This document shows, piece by piece, positions 21,845 to 34,661 of a DNA stretch of 64,000 nucleotides (position 1 is its first letter; every line of letters begins with the position of its first letter). Under the pieces are notes generated by a model, which did not search any database, was not told where the DNA came from, and was given only the letters and a program-made list of their open reading frames with translations. A program made the position numbers and the translations under genes. Source of the stretch: Phlyctochytrium arcticum (Eukaryota; Chytridiomycota; Chytridiomycetes; Chytridiales; Chytridiaceae); NCBI GenBank assembly GCA_025602905.1, contig JAHLKI010000005.1:1302001-1366000 (forward strand). The letters run 5' to 3'.

Positions 21845-24800
21845 TCAGAGCTTCAGCTCCATCATTCCGTCCGTCCGAACATGTAATTCCCCTTGTTCAT
21901 TCATGGTACATAGATCCATACTCACCGCGCCTTCTCCCAAAACATGTTCAATTTCTCCCGTCAGACTCTTGACAAACCCTTTGCAGTCGTCGGGTAACCA
22001 GACTCGCAAAGGTTTGGGCCGGAAATGGGGGGGTGAAAGCTTTTCTGTAAAGTTGGGGGGGCCACGGTAGGTTGGGTGGGGGAAAGACTGGCGTTGGGGG
22101 TCGTTTATTGAGAATAGAGATATTTTGGATCCCCCCGACTCGCTGTCACTATCACTATCACTATCCACCTCCGACTCTTCGTTTTGTGACTGCCGGTGCG
22201 ACGCGTCTGCCCCCAAGCTCCCACCTGTTTGACCAACGAGTCTCGATCCCGTTCCCGTCACGGCCGTTACGGGTAAAACACTGGGAATAGCGTTTCCGGC
22301 CGCATCAGCCACATCCTGGCCGGAATAATGTGCCTTCAATTCCAGAATACGGTCCGAAAAGAAACTTTTTCTTCTTTGCGCGTATGTACGCCATGAATTT
22401 ACAATCCCAGATTCTGTACCCTCTGGCTGCGCTTCTGAAACCTCGGTATTCGCATTGGGACTGATATGACTTGCCTTGGCTTGATCTTGCTCCATTCGAA
22501 CAATGGCCTTGGCGGGAACTGCCCGCATGAGCGGTGCATACAATTCTGCATGGCGGTGGGCCAAGAGTGTCACCACAATCCCAATAGCCATCATCGCCGC
22601 CTGCGCAAACGCGCGTTTTAAAAGAAACAGTCCGAGCAGAACCAATTGATGCAAGTAGACGCCGACAAACAGTTGTTTTGCGGCCGTGTGGAGGTACCAG
22701 CCTCCCGTTTGTGACATGTGGCTGTAGACATATCTAGAGGATCGTCGTCAGTCACTGTCGCCACGTTTTCGACCTTTCCCGGACTTACTGCATCTGATAG
22801 CCATAGGCAAGGTAGTAGAGCCCGTAGTAGATGACTACAAAGACAAGGACCAAAGGAGCTATAGTACAATAAGTCATCCCGATCGTAGCCACAAAGGTAT
22901 GTTGTGCCATGACCGGCCCGGGCATAAAATCGCTGAGACGACTCCAGTCTCGAATAGATCTGGGCGTTTTCCCAAAGAATTTGAGACACGCAGGTTTGAT
23001 GATTAACGTTCCGAGTTGGAGAAGCTCGCCGGCGGGTCCACCGAGTGAGAGCAACATCACGTAATTGACGAAAAAATTGGAAACTGTGGGAATGGAGGTG
23101 GCAAGAATCCCGAGGATCCGGGAGGGGTACTGGATCATGTTGAACACGGCTGTGAATAAAGAGCCGGATATGGTTATGACGAGCAAAATGTTAAACACCT
23201 GCAGAGGGTGAGAGGTCAGCTCTGATCCGGGAACGTGTGAATCGTGACTAGTACCAAAAAGATGAAGTAGTAAACCATGACTTTCCTCTCAATCTCGGTT
23301 TTGGTTGGCACCCCCGCAAATGTAAGCAAGTCTGTAGTATCAAACAAAGTGAGTAGAAAACCTAAGCGTTGTTTGAAAAAATCATACAACGTACGGTGCA
23401 TGACAATTGGTATTAACTGGAATACCAGCGTGACCGCTACGGTTGGCACTACACCTTGAATAACGCCTCGAACCGCCGGGCTAAAATCATTGAAGAAATC
23501 GAGAAATGGGGCGTACTACATGTTTGTTGGATCAGCTGTTGCTTTCAAGAGTGGAAAGTAAAAGACTTACATATATAAGTTTGTCGAGTGAGGCAATGGA
23601 TGACAAAAACGTTGCTAAAATGCAAAGCGTTCAATTCACAAGCTTGGCAGAATTTTGTCGAAGGTACTCACTGATTGAAGCCCAAGCGAGTGTTATCGAC
23701 AGAATAACGCATGTGGCCATCAGCGCTCTACCTCTTCGTTGAAGAAACGGAACATTCAAGTTATCCCAAATTACATCACGCGGATCCACACCCGCATATT
23801 TGTCGGCCATGACCCCCGGCATACTATGGATATTGACCAGCGCAGCCACATGCGGTGAAAACATGTCTTTGAACACGATAAAGGCGGCCGGTTGCGTGCG
23901 GGATGGGCTTTGTAAACGGGAAGAATGGGTTTTGTGGTTACGGTGCAGGATTTCTAGTGCCGAGGTTAAGGCGTCGTATTTGGCACCTAGGATCGGTATG
24001 GTGCGGTGAGTAGGTCGTAGTGAGGGAGTCGAAGTTTTCAATTTTGAGAGGTTTGAAGGTAGGTTAGATATTGAGTCCAATGAACCCTGTTTTGAGGGGG
24101 TATGTGATGTTTCATGTGGGGAGTTTTTCGTCTCGGCCACCGCTGAAACTATTATGTCCGGTATGGTGTCAGAGCTTTGGCCACATTCGGCGGGGATATC
24201 TACAATGACTGATACAGGCGCAAGAGGGGCATCGCTGCTGCTACACTCCTCAAATAGCGCAGTAGCCTTGATTTTGGGTTGTTCAAGGGCAGGTAATTTT
24301 CGGTGTATTTCTTTTTGAAAAAGACTTGATTGCGCGTCGGAGGATGGAGAAGCATTCGACACCTGTGACATTTCCTCAACTGGATGATGATGCGGGTTTT
24401 CGGTCCCGATCTGATTATTCTGAGCTGTAATTGTTTCTGCAGAAGTGTTATGATCGAGAGGATCATGCTCCTCCTCCGGTGTCACACTCCCCCTTCTCTC
24501 ATTTACAGCCTTCATTTCCCTCCGCGCCCAGTCACACACAATCCGCTCAATGTCCCCTCTGGCGCGCTTCATTCTGGCGGCATAGTGTTTCATACGCCGA
24601 CTTTTCTTGACGACAACCACTGCATGAACACATCCTGGCTGCACGCGATCAAACAGAAGCCGGAGAATATCGGGATCGCGCATCTTTCGGGGGATGTCGC
24701 GAATAAGGAGAGTGTAGCCTGCGATAGATGCTTGTTGTTTGGGACACAACAGAAAGTTGTGACGAAGATGAATAGCATGAGACAGAAGCCGATGTATTGT

Positions 24801-25472
24801 TACCAAACATGTCACTATCTCTAAGAGTAAGTAGATGACAACATTCCTACGGGGCGAGCGACTGCGCACCTACCGATGTACACCCAGCTTACAATTAAAT
24901 GTGCCCAAAGTCGTTTTTCCTCACTCGGCGCCACATTGGCTAGCGTGAGACTGTTTAGCCCAATCAGCCCTTGTCCTCCCGTCGCATGCAATGGAAACAG
25001 CGTGATGATGGCCAGCCCAACCAACGAGCCAAAAAAGTAGAGTAATGTCCGCATGTACAATAGGAGCGCATAGGCGTCGTGACCAGCATGGGCGATAATG
25101 TCATCTTTGGAAGGATCAAGGCACGAGCGGAGGAGAGCAAGGCCATTCAAGGGGCGAGTACGTTCACTAAACAAACCATGTTAATCCGGATTGCGGATTT
25201 GTAGTTGAAACAGACATACTTTTGAGGAGGCAAGAAAGTTCTGGGTGTGTAAACATAGGGCAATCGTTTTCGAAGTAGCAAGAAGGCCGTAAAAAATCCA
25301 AGCTATAAGAAAATTAAGAAACGATGTTATAGTGCATGAAGCAAATCCCCCAGAGTAGATCACTCCCTACCGCAACAAGACCATTGAACGTTAAGGCAGA
25401 TAGGAATGTGGGTACACTTGTGCGTCCCGAAGACTCTAAAATCTCTTTTTGGCTGGGCGGTAGTGCAGACAT
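21845..25472 (-). CDS. CSC1/OSCA/TMEM63-family mechanosensitive channel
   Basis: Multi-exon membrane protein of the OSCA/TMEM63 (RSN1_7TM) family, osmosensitive cation channels or scramblases. The start at 25472 gives MSALPPSQKEILESSG, a first helix (FLSALTFNGLVALGFFTAFL) and then RKRLPYVYTPRTFLPP, the standard family N-terminus. The cytosolic PHM7-type domain contains YTLLIRDIPRKMRDPDILRL and QPAAFIVFKDMFSPHVAALV, followed by WDNLNVPFLQRR. The 7-TM core includes LLTLFDTTDLLTFAGVPTKT, FFVNYVMLLSLGGPAGELLQ and YGLYYLAYGYQMQ. Between the two halves of the cytosolic domain lies a ~180-residue Ser/Thr/Pro-rich insertion (genomic ~24000-24520). A 200-residue cytosolic tail ends at TGA 21845. Confidence 0.9.
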
Positions 25473-25782
25473 TTTTTGTCAAGAATGTATTTCAGACCAG
25501 ATCTTTATTATGGAAGAAACATGCGCTATATAGGATTTTTGCATAAAACTATTTTTTAAGTTCATCGGTCTAGTATAGCGTCATAGTCCAGCATTGCAAA
25601 CAAGCGTACCATGGGTTGGCAAAAACTCACAAGTCAGCGGAGTTTCGCTTACTCAATCATTTCGAAATGAAGGGTCCCAAAGCATTAACTAGACACAAAG
25701 AGACAAAAGTACATAGACTACAACTCTCAACACTCAAATATACTACAATGGAAGGCAGGAACGATAGTGGGTCCGGTATACA

Positions 25783-28700
25783 TCAGTCATCTCCCACAAT
25801 GAATTCAATTCCGTCATTCAGGCTTTGCACCCTGGGAAGTCCGCCGGCATCTGGATGATGCTGGGATAAGAGAATATCTTGACTTCCCATGTCGACCTTG
25901 ATACCCCTACGCAACCGCAAGAAATGGAGAAACTCGTCCGCACTTTCGAGGGACGTGAACACCAAATCCCAATGGCGTTCGTCAACAGATGTTGGAGATG
26001 ACGACTGGGGTGGGCGATGCGGCTCGGCGATGGGTTGATTGGGAGTTGGGTTTGGCGAGCTGTCGGTTTCCAAGACTGGGGAGTCGAGGATCGTAGTTTC
26101 CGGTTGTTGTGCCTGTGGCGGTCGAGCAAATACAACACGGACCCACCAACTCCATCCCGCCGCAAACCCTTCCGAGCAATGGCCGCGTTCCCCTGCAACC
26201 CATTCCCGACGTCCAGAGGTCAACTTGTCTCGTGCAGCAGAACGCACTGATCTATCCCGACTCCAAACTCCGATGAGCCCATTTTGGACTAACGCGCCCT
26301 CTGCTAGACCAGTTCCAAACCATCGCCATGTTTTCCATCTCTCGCAGCGCTTGATTTGCGCAATATTTCCGACATCCACAACCCGTGAAATCAGGCCAAT
26401 CACATCAGCTAACAGTCCCTTGCTGTTTACGGCAGGTTCAACGTCGGGGACGGCGGCGTTGACCCATTCTGACATACCCATTTCGGGTGGGTAATGCAAT
26501 GGCGGCCAGACATCCAGTCGCTCTGAAATGAGATATATGTGCTTGGAATCAGACGTTACGGCCAATGGGGTAAGAACCACGGCCGACGCTTGCGGCTTCT
26601 CTGAGGCGATCTGAGTGGTCAATAAACCGCTTTGAATATACAACTTTCCAAATCGTCCTTCATCTTGCTGCCTGACTTGCTCCAGATCAAACAAGTCGCT
26701 CCTTGGCAAAAGATCAACGGCTAAATTGTTGTTGCTAGACTCATCTACCATTTTTGGAACCTTGTCTGAACTTTGATCCCATGTCCCAGAGAAAACTTTC
26801 CTCAGCCATTGACTTCCCAAGCCCAGGTCAAACTTGCTTGACTGATTGACCCTTATGACTGTCCAGCTTGGGTCCAAACCGAACTGTTCCTGGCCGGCAA
26901 GGGTCGAACAGTAATTTTGCATCTCGTGGTCCGCCCATTCAGTCTCGTCATTGATTTTGGATTGCAGCTCAAGGGAAGATGAGCTTGCACTTGCTTGCGG
27001 GCCCTGTTCAGCCAAAATGTCGCGCACATGGTTTATCAGCTCCAGTGTCACTGTCCGATCCCGTGTCATAAATACAATGCTCTCCCACTTTCCCGCTTCC
27101 GCTTTCGAGTGAGCTGGTCGTGGACCGAGCCCACCAGGTCCCAATGGGTGTATCCCGCTTCCGAACCCCGTAGCAGTGGGGCTCGGGGAATCCGGTTCTG
27201 CGTGCATAGCAACTCGGTGGCGTATAACCACATACTGGTAGTTTGGGCCTACATCGATTCGAGCTATGGATCGCACACGTATTGAGCGAATAAGCCGGAG
27301 ATGTGCCGCAATGTTGACATCATACGATACTTCACCATCTGTACCGTGGATATTGTAACGGCGGGACCCACTGTACGGAAATCGATACCTTGGGTCGAAA
27401 AAATAGAGACGTTTGCTGCTCAGTAGGAGATAAGACGGCCGTTGAGCCGGCAGATACGACGATTCACACCAATTTGGCTTTTCACGCATTGCTGCACTAG
27501 CAAGGCGGGATAATGAGCGTTCTGATTCGACGAGACTGTTTTCGGGTAATTGTAGAATGGCTGATCCGGGAATCCAGCAGAGGCACTTTTCTGTCTCGGG
27601 ATTCTGGAGTACATTCATGGAAAGATGCAACTTGAGCGCATTTGAGAATGACCGGAAGGGGATAGTAGGAGCACTGGGAATTTCCGTGGAGGGAGCAAAT
27701 GACCCATGCGGAATCATCCAACTTGGTAAAGACGCAAAGGTGTTGACCGACGAGTTGACAGATCCGTTTGGTTGTCGACGGACGGTTGTGACGGGGGCGG
27801 TCGCAACTGATCGTCCCCCTGCACTACGCGATGAAACAGACAGACCCGTACCAGTCCGAAGAGGCCGCGAGAGGATAATAGATGGTGAAGGGGAAGAGGG
27901 GCGTCGTACTGGTACGGGATGATGCGAGTGCGAGCCCCCATAGTTATGAGATGGAGCAACATTTGCTGCAGTTGTTACCGGAACTCCGAATCGGAGTGAC
28001 GGTAGTGCAGCTCTACCCGCAGGCGGAGCTGACCGATCGTAAGAATGTGGGGATTGCAGCTGGGACTCACCGACCAGGCGCCCGACTTGCGGCAATTCAT
28101 CTCGGATGCCAGCCTGCACGTCTGGTCCAGACGATGACTTTCGCGCTAATGGCGCAAATGGTCGGCCAAGAGGTCCTGTCGGCCGTTCTCCGCCTTGTGA
28201 CACCCACCGCACTCCATTGCTACCAGTATCTCCCCCACCTCCTGGAATAGTAACCTGACCGGCGGCGGGCGGTGCGTACTCAAAGATGCGCCGATACGGC
28301 CCAATGTTACCGATATGCGTACCACTCAATGACGGAGATGAAGTCGATGGCAATGGAGGTTTTGATAGCGGTGCAGTCCCTGTCTCCGTACTGTCTGGTT
28401 CGGGTCTAATGAAGGAGGGTTCGTTAACTATATCAGTGGGAGGAGTGATAGGAAGCCCTGACTGCTCCATTGCCTTTCCGTCCTTAAAAACTGGTTTCAC
28501 GGTTACATCCCCTCCGACTACTGGGCTGGGTAATTGAGGTGTAGCGGCGTATTTATCTTCGGTACCAGATGGGGCATTCTTCCCATCCGAAGTAGTGACA
28601 GTCGCTGAAGACGCCTCGGGGGACAATACTTGGGCGGAAGAGAGCGACACAACCGAAATACTCGCGCCATCTTTGTCCAAACGTTCCTTGCTCTGGTGTA

Positions 28701-30850
28701 TCTTGTTCTCCTTTGGCTTTTTCGATTTCACTTTACCCGACTTTTTCCCGCTTCGACTAACCACCAAATCGGCCGCATCCACTCCGCTCAATTGAGATTC
28801 ATCTGTCCCACGGCCGGCGTCTTTTGCTCTTATACTCTGCTCGATCTCGGCAAATCGATGCGTCCGCCGAACAGGGCCAGGTGAAGTGGATGGTAGGATC
28901 GACTTGTCACCAGCACTAGTGGCACCTGCCACAATTTGGCTACCAGACAAATAACTTCCCGCAACACTCGTCGTTCCACTGATGTTATTGGGGTCAACTC
29001 CATTTAGACCGCTCAAAATACTGCTGGCAGCATCCCCTTCTTTTCTGTCCCTGACTTTTTTCTTCTTTTTGCGTCCGCTGGGCGTTGTGCTAGCTTTCTC
29101 GGACCGGTCGCCACTCCGGTGACTCTTATGGTCCCGCGCACTTTCCGTATCGCGCGATCGTATTGACTTTGATTTGCTTGCAGCCGACATAGCGTTGCCG
29201 CTAGAAGGTGGAGACCGAGACGAGGAAGGAATCGCAGCGACCGTCAAGTTTGCTTTTATAGCGTTTCTCTCAGTGACAGACGGTTGCGATCCGTCCAGAA
29301 ACAAACCAAGCGCGCGAGACTTGAAATATGTAAAGATATTTATACGGTAATTGGGCTGGACACGATAAAAGTAAAAGTCAGTTCAATCTCTCAGAACCTA
29401 GCGTTGTGAACATACATACCAGCTTTGTCAAGGGATTTCGAGCAATCCGTATATCCTCCACATCCATCAGAGCTGCTAATCGTCCAATCTCATACACGTC
29501 CCAAATCTTATTGTCGGAAATGTCAATGCTTCTCAATAAAGCCAAAGTCTCCACGCCGAGCAGATTTTCCAAGGCATTAGAAGTCAGAACCAAAGTAGTA
29601 ACATTCCGGACAGAATCTTCAGCGTCGGCTAGTGAGCTTATCTTGTTACTAGCTAAATTCAGGACGTCGAGTTCTGCAAGCGCGGAAAGGATGGCAGGAA
29701 CCGATTGAAGTGAGTTATGAGACAGATCCAAATGAGCGCAGCGAGGAACGTTTTGGATAAGAGCGGGTGAAATTTGAGTAAAGGCATTTCCGGGGAGCTG
29801 CAAATGGGTCAGTCGGGGCAAAAGTACCCCGACATTTTCGTCTTCGTCATCAATAGCATGGAACTTTGCTTTGATGGCTCCCTTGGTCTGATTTCTCGCT
29901 CGCTGGTCAACTTCTAAAACTGTCACCAGTTCCTCCGCATCTTTTAGAGAGTTCCGGCAGGACAGACTGTGCAGCTGCTTTCGCACAGTGCCCCAACTCC
30001 CGATGACGTTGGGATGCACTGAATCAAATTCAATCATTAGGAGCGATGAGAAAGGGCGCAGATTGACATAGGCGTGTAATGGGGGATCAAATCCTATAAC
30101 ATGGTTTCGTCGGACGGGGGCTAAGCGACATGCTTCTAACCCCTCGAAAAAGTGATAGATGGATTCCAAATCTTGCTCAACTGTCGTTACAGGTGTAGGG
30201 GGGTTTGGCGTAGTCAAGGTGCTGCTCGAAGACCAAAGCATGGAAAAGTACGAATTGGCAGCCCGGGTATTAGGTGTCACGGCAGGTGACGGGGCGCCTT
30301 CGATAGCTGGTTTCGTGTCAATTTCGGTCTCGAACGTACGATCATCAATTTGAATAACGTTAGATTCGACGTACTCGCGGATGCGCGGTGAGCTGCGAAA
30401 TCGTTGCTCTAGGTAAGCGAGATGATAGGGATCGATCGTGAAGGCGTCCGCTTTTGCAATCGGGCGAGTGGATGAGGCACTACTTGCCGTTGAATTGGAC
30501 ACTCCTGGAGACGAAGCCGACTTGCTGCCCGATGAAATGTAATTGAAGGAGAGAGCTGATGACAGCAGCGATCCCAGTGTCAATCCTGATCGGTCCACCC
30601 CAGATGGTTCATGATTACTCCCACTCATAGTTTCCGCTTTGGAATGGATACTGTTGTTCCTACCATTTTGTGAATCAACCCCCCTCGCTGGTTCATCGCC
30701 CAAAGATCCTCGTCGTCTGCCAGCAACGCCATCTCCACCACCGCGAACTTGATCACTCAGCGCGCGCGCAGCTGCCAGTATGCTCTTTCCATTTTCGCGC
30801 ACAAGGCCCGCCAAGCTCCGGACCAGTTCATCTCCAGAAATTTCTTGCAT
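25783..30850 (-). CDS. large LRR/PH-like protein, STK11IP/LIP1 type
   Basis: Two exons (29420-30850 and 25783-29355) encode 1,667 residues. The frame is open to 30958 but the first ATG in frame is at 30850. N-terminus: ELVRSLAGLVRENGKSILAA, as in STK11IP. Residues ~330-480 hold leucine-rich repeats (LPRLTHLQLPGNAFTQIS; CAHLDLSHNSLQSVPAIL; ELDVLNLASNKISSL; VTTLVLTSNALENLLG; LLRSIDISDNKIWDVYEIGR), capped across the splice by NPLTKLPNYRINIFTYFK. Then come ~500 disordered residues with a Lys-rich block (GRKKKKKVRDRKEG) and a C-terminal half with PH-like segments (CLCWIPGSAILQLPE; PSYLLLSSKRLYFFDPR; WTVIRVNQSSKFDLGLGSQW). Fungal relatives of this plan exist; the human counterpart binds LKB1 and the V-ATPase/lysosome. 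Nischarin is the other candidate. Confidence 0.72.
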
Positions 30851-31148
30851 GAGTTGCGCAGGGCATTCACCGTAAGCTCCGTAATCCTCCCGTTTCCGAA
30901 TTGATGATTGCCCCCGCAGCAAACAATTTGGGCTTTCCTCTTGATGAACCCAGTCCACGTATTCTTTCCTTCCCTTGTAGTCTATTATAGAGCTTCTTCA
31001 CCGATATTTGCTTCTGCGAAACGCTGCTTTAATCACCAAAATTCCAACGTTGAAAGTCGAATTTGACATGACCGCTGTTGACCATATCCCCGGATGGCTG
31101 TGCCACTCGACGGGTGACGTCCGCACTTGACGGTCGGAGGTTGGAAAA

Positions 31149-32581
31149 ATGTTTCAGCACGATTTCTTCCCAATGCTTTTGGCCATTAGATCAAGACTCC
31201 AGCAGCAAACCAAAGGATTTACAGGGCATTCCTCACCATTACTTTGGTTTCGCAGCCGTCCATTTGTGACTTCCCAACCGCTTTGGCGCCGTCGATCACC
31301 GCTCCTAACTCCAACCCAGCGCCGGCAAAAGTTTGGCGCTTTTGACTTTATTCTCCCTCGCCCCGCCAATCTTACATCAGAGATCCTCCATTCTCCACCC
31401 CGATTACCTGTACCGGCACATATACCACGACCAGAGTATGATGAAGTTACGGGAGCTCCTCTCGTCACATTGACCAAACCCAGCATCAAGAAGGATGTGG
31501 AACGGGATGTGATGCGGGATGCTGGGCGAGCTGCCAAACTTGTACTTCAAGCTGCGTGTCAGGCGGTACGACCAGGAATCACAACTGCACAGATTGATGC
31601 GATCGGTAAGCACTTGATTTGCACTGCTCAAGTCTGTCAGACTCGCACCTTATAAGCGACTTCACTAGCCCATGCTGAATGTATACGTCTTGGTGCCTAT
31701 CCAAGTCCACTAGGCTACAATGGATACCCAAAATCTATATGTGAGACAATCCCAATGTAAACGGGTCGATCTCATGAGTATTGATACCAATCATCCCAGG
31801 TACATCAATCAACAATGTCATATGTCATGGGTAGGTGGAATAAAGTTGCTTTTACGCTTGGCAGGAACTTATTCATTAGGATCCATTGCCATTTTCAGAA
31901 TTCCCGATGAGTAAATATTGTACGGTATAACCAAAAAGGAAACAACTGACCAACCAGAAACAGCCGACCCCTCCTCCCAACAGACATACTCAACATTGAC
32001 GTAACAATATATATAAATGGATTCCATGCCGATACTTCCAGGACTGTTTCGCCGGATCCCGCTTCACTCGATCAGCAAGGGCAACATCTGCTCGATACTA
32101 CACTGAAATGTCTTGACGCCGGGATCAGCGTATGTGGACCTGGTGTCCCGTTTGACCGCATTGGAGAGATTATACAAGCATTGGCGAGGGATGAGGGATT
32201 TAGCATTTCGGAAGACTTCTGCGGTCATGGAATTGGTACTACTCTCTCTCTCTCCTTAGGGATCTGTCGCAACTTTATTGGCTCATAGCTATTGCAGGTC
32301 GTCATTTCCATGAACCCCCTCTAATTCACCATACATCAACCCATTCTACATCCGGACATATGTTCCCCGGTATGACGTTCACGATCGAACCAGTCTTGTG
32401 TCAAGGGATGGCCGGTTTTGTCATGTGGCCGGATTCGTGGACTGCCGTGACAATGGACGGAGGGAGATCCGCGCAATTTGGTATGTGCAAGTCTTTTGTG
32501 CACGGTAGTAAGACTGACTTTTTTTTATCAGAACACACATTGCTAATTACAGAGTCAGGAGTTGAGGTTCTCACTGCTTGA
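31149..32581 (+). CDS. MAP1D: mitochondrial methionine aminopeptidase type 1
   Basis: 358 residues in seven exons: 31149-31605, 31669-31740, 31800-31830, 31899-31910, 31964-32235, 32298-32480, 32532-32581. The first ~110 residues are Arg/Ser/Pro-rich with no acidic run, suiting a mitochondrial presequence. The pita-bread catalytic core follows: AHAECIRLGAYPSPLGYNGY, CTSINNVICHGIPD, ILNIDVTIYINGFHADTSRT, FCGHGIGRHFHEPP, MTFTIEPV and EHTLLIT. The expected metal ligands (two Asp, His, two Glu) and the substrate His in CHG are all present. It lacks the SH3-binding zinc fingers of cytosolic Map1, which supports an organellar enzyme. Two microexons (31 and 12 nt) are needed to restore the core. Confidence 0.92.
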
Positions 32582-33250
32582 AACTATGTTATTCAACCTG
32601 TTGCGGCAGAGGTAGAGCGCGAAATCTGTGATTTTGCTCGTAAACCAAGTCGCCCTGGGAAGTTCCAGCACATGAGCTGAGCAGGATCAGTATGCATCCT
32701 AGTATTTAAACACCCGTATTTAATCATAGAATTGCAGTTTTTCCGTATAGAGTTATCATTGAATAGTTGAATTAACTTGAATAGAGAAAGCGAAAATCGC
32801 GAGAATTCACCAATCCACACGGCCACACGGTAGCAGTTGAAACTTGCAAGGCCCTATCCCACTGTCAGGCCGCCGTACGCGTGTGTGGGCGTAGCGATCC
32901 AATGATTGAGTCCTTGAACAACGGGTTTTGCTACTTTGGAGACTCTTCACGTTGGTCCTTTTGTTTACCTTGATGGGAGATGTAAGTAACGGGTCGATTT
33001 GAAAGGTTCGTTATAAGCGATGTCGGCGTGGTTACTGGTAAACGCACTTGCACCCCAAAAGGGGAAATCGGGCAACACACCGCAAGTGCGATGTGCTAGA
33101 TCGTATTTGATGGCATGGAAGTCGCTGCGTACGCGTAAATGCAAAGTTATTTAGAGCAATGACAGTGAACGTATATATGCTTTGTTATTACAACGATGAA
33201 AAAATGATACGAATGTACAGAGTGTGCAGCAGAATCAGTAAAGACCTCTA
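32582..33250. other. intergenic, no gene seen
   Basis: About 670 bp between the MAP1D stop and the reductase stop (tail to tail). No coding frame with family motifs and no RNA gene was seen. Confidence 0.5.
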
Positions 33251-34375
33251 CTACTTGCGGTAAGGATCGATACCGGCATTGACTTCAACAACACGTTTGC
33301 CCAGATTGTCGCCGTTCATGATACCAATAAACGCCGCGGGAGCCTGCTCCAAACCCCCCTTGACCATATCTTCCACAACCTTGACTTTGCCCTCGCGGAT
33401 CCACGCCGGCATTTCCTTCTGAAAGGACTCGGCATATTCGGGTCGCAAATCGCCCACAATGAACCCTTGCAAGCGGATTCGGTTCCATAACAACGTAACG
33501 ACATTCTGCAGACGGTATTGCTTCTCGGCCGGCAAATTGTATTGCGAAATCATGCCACAAATGGGCATACGCGCATGTTTGGCACTGTGCTTGATGGCCA
33601 GATCCAGAGTCTCACCGCCGACATTGTCCCAGTAAATATCGATACCGTTGGGAGCATATTCCTTGAATTTTGCATCCAAATCGTCATTCTTGTAGTCAAT
33701 CACATGGTCGGCTTTCAACTCTCCAGTCAAAAATTTAGTCTTCTCGGGGCCGCCAGCGACGGCAATGACCTTGCAGCCGTAAATGTTTTTGAGGATTTGA
33801 ACCACGAGCTGGCCGACCGCGCCTGCTGCTCCCGAAACTAAAGCAGTTTCCCCCTTTTTAGGTTCAGCAATTTTCTTGATGGCAGAAAAGGCAGTCATTC
33901 CCGGCATGCCTATTGAACGGAAATATATTAGTCATTGTCACTACAGTGCATTCAAAGATCCCTTCAACCTACCGATGGCGCCAACGTAATAACTCAGGGG
34001 AACACCTCCATCGGGAATCTTGGTCACATCCTTGGCATTCACAACCTGAATCTCTACCCAAGGAACCAATCCCGTCACAAACTCGCCCTCCTTGATGTCA
34101 GCAGTAGTACTCTTGAGTACCACTCCGACACCCGCACTCTCAATCGGCTTGCCGACTTCAAAGGGACCTAGCAAGTATCCCATGCGGTTGACAAAGCGGC
34201 CACGCATGTAGGGGTCTACGGAGAGGTAGACGAGTTTGATGAGAAGGGAGTTGGGGGCCAGTGAGTCGGGGTTGGGCGTGGGGACCTTGACAATGTCAAA
34301 ATCGTCCTGCGAGACGGCACCATGCGGGACGTGTTTCTTGAGGTTGACGGAGGTGACTTTGTCGGGGAGAGACAT
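33251..34375 (-). CDS. NADP-dependent alkenal/prostaglandin reductase-like MDR
   Basis: 353 residues, two exons (33973-34375, 33251-33909). Zinc-free medium-chain reductase of the leukotriene B4 dehydrogenase/PTGR1 group, which reduce the double bond of alpha,beta-unsaturated aldehydes and ketones. Features: VYLSVDPYMRGRFVNRMGYL near residue 50, GMPGMTAFSAIKKIAEPKKG, the nucleotide-binding glycine motif SGAAGAVGQLVVQILK, DHVIDYKNDDLD, and the substrate-loop signature IDIYWDNVGGETLDLAI followed by GMISQYN. The structural-zinc cysteines of alcohol dehydrogenases are absent, as expected. Likely role is detoxification of reactive carbonyls (inference). Confidence 0.9.
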
Positions 34376-34661
34376 GTTTTCTTTCTATTAGCTGGAGTGA
34401 TGGATCAAGTGTAGCGAAGATCGAAGATGGAGGTTGGGATAAGGGATCTTGGACCCCCTTTTTATATCTCGGCCACCACGCGTTTTTGTCATCGGCGGGG
34501 ACTCAATTTTCCCGAAATGCTGCGCAAAGTCATTTACGCGTATCTGGGTTAATGAACCAACTGGCCAAATTTAACACGATATGACAAATTGGATCGGGAC
34601 AAAAACTGCATCATTCCAACCTTGGACCCACTAACAATCTTTTACTGAACCAACTCACAAT

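Noticed and set aside
30851..30958. Extension of the STK11IP-like protein upstream of 30850
   Set aside because: The extra 36 codons start at GTG; the first ATG in frame is at 30850 and matches the family's N-terminal helix.
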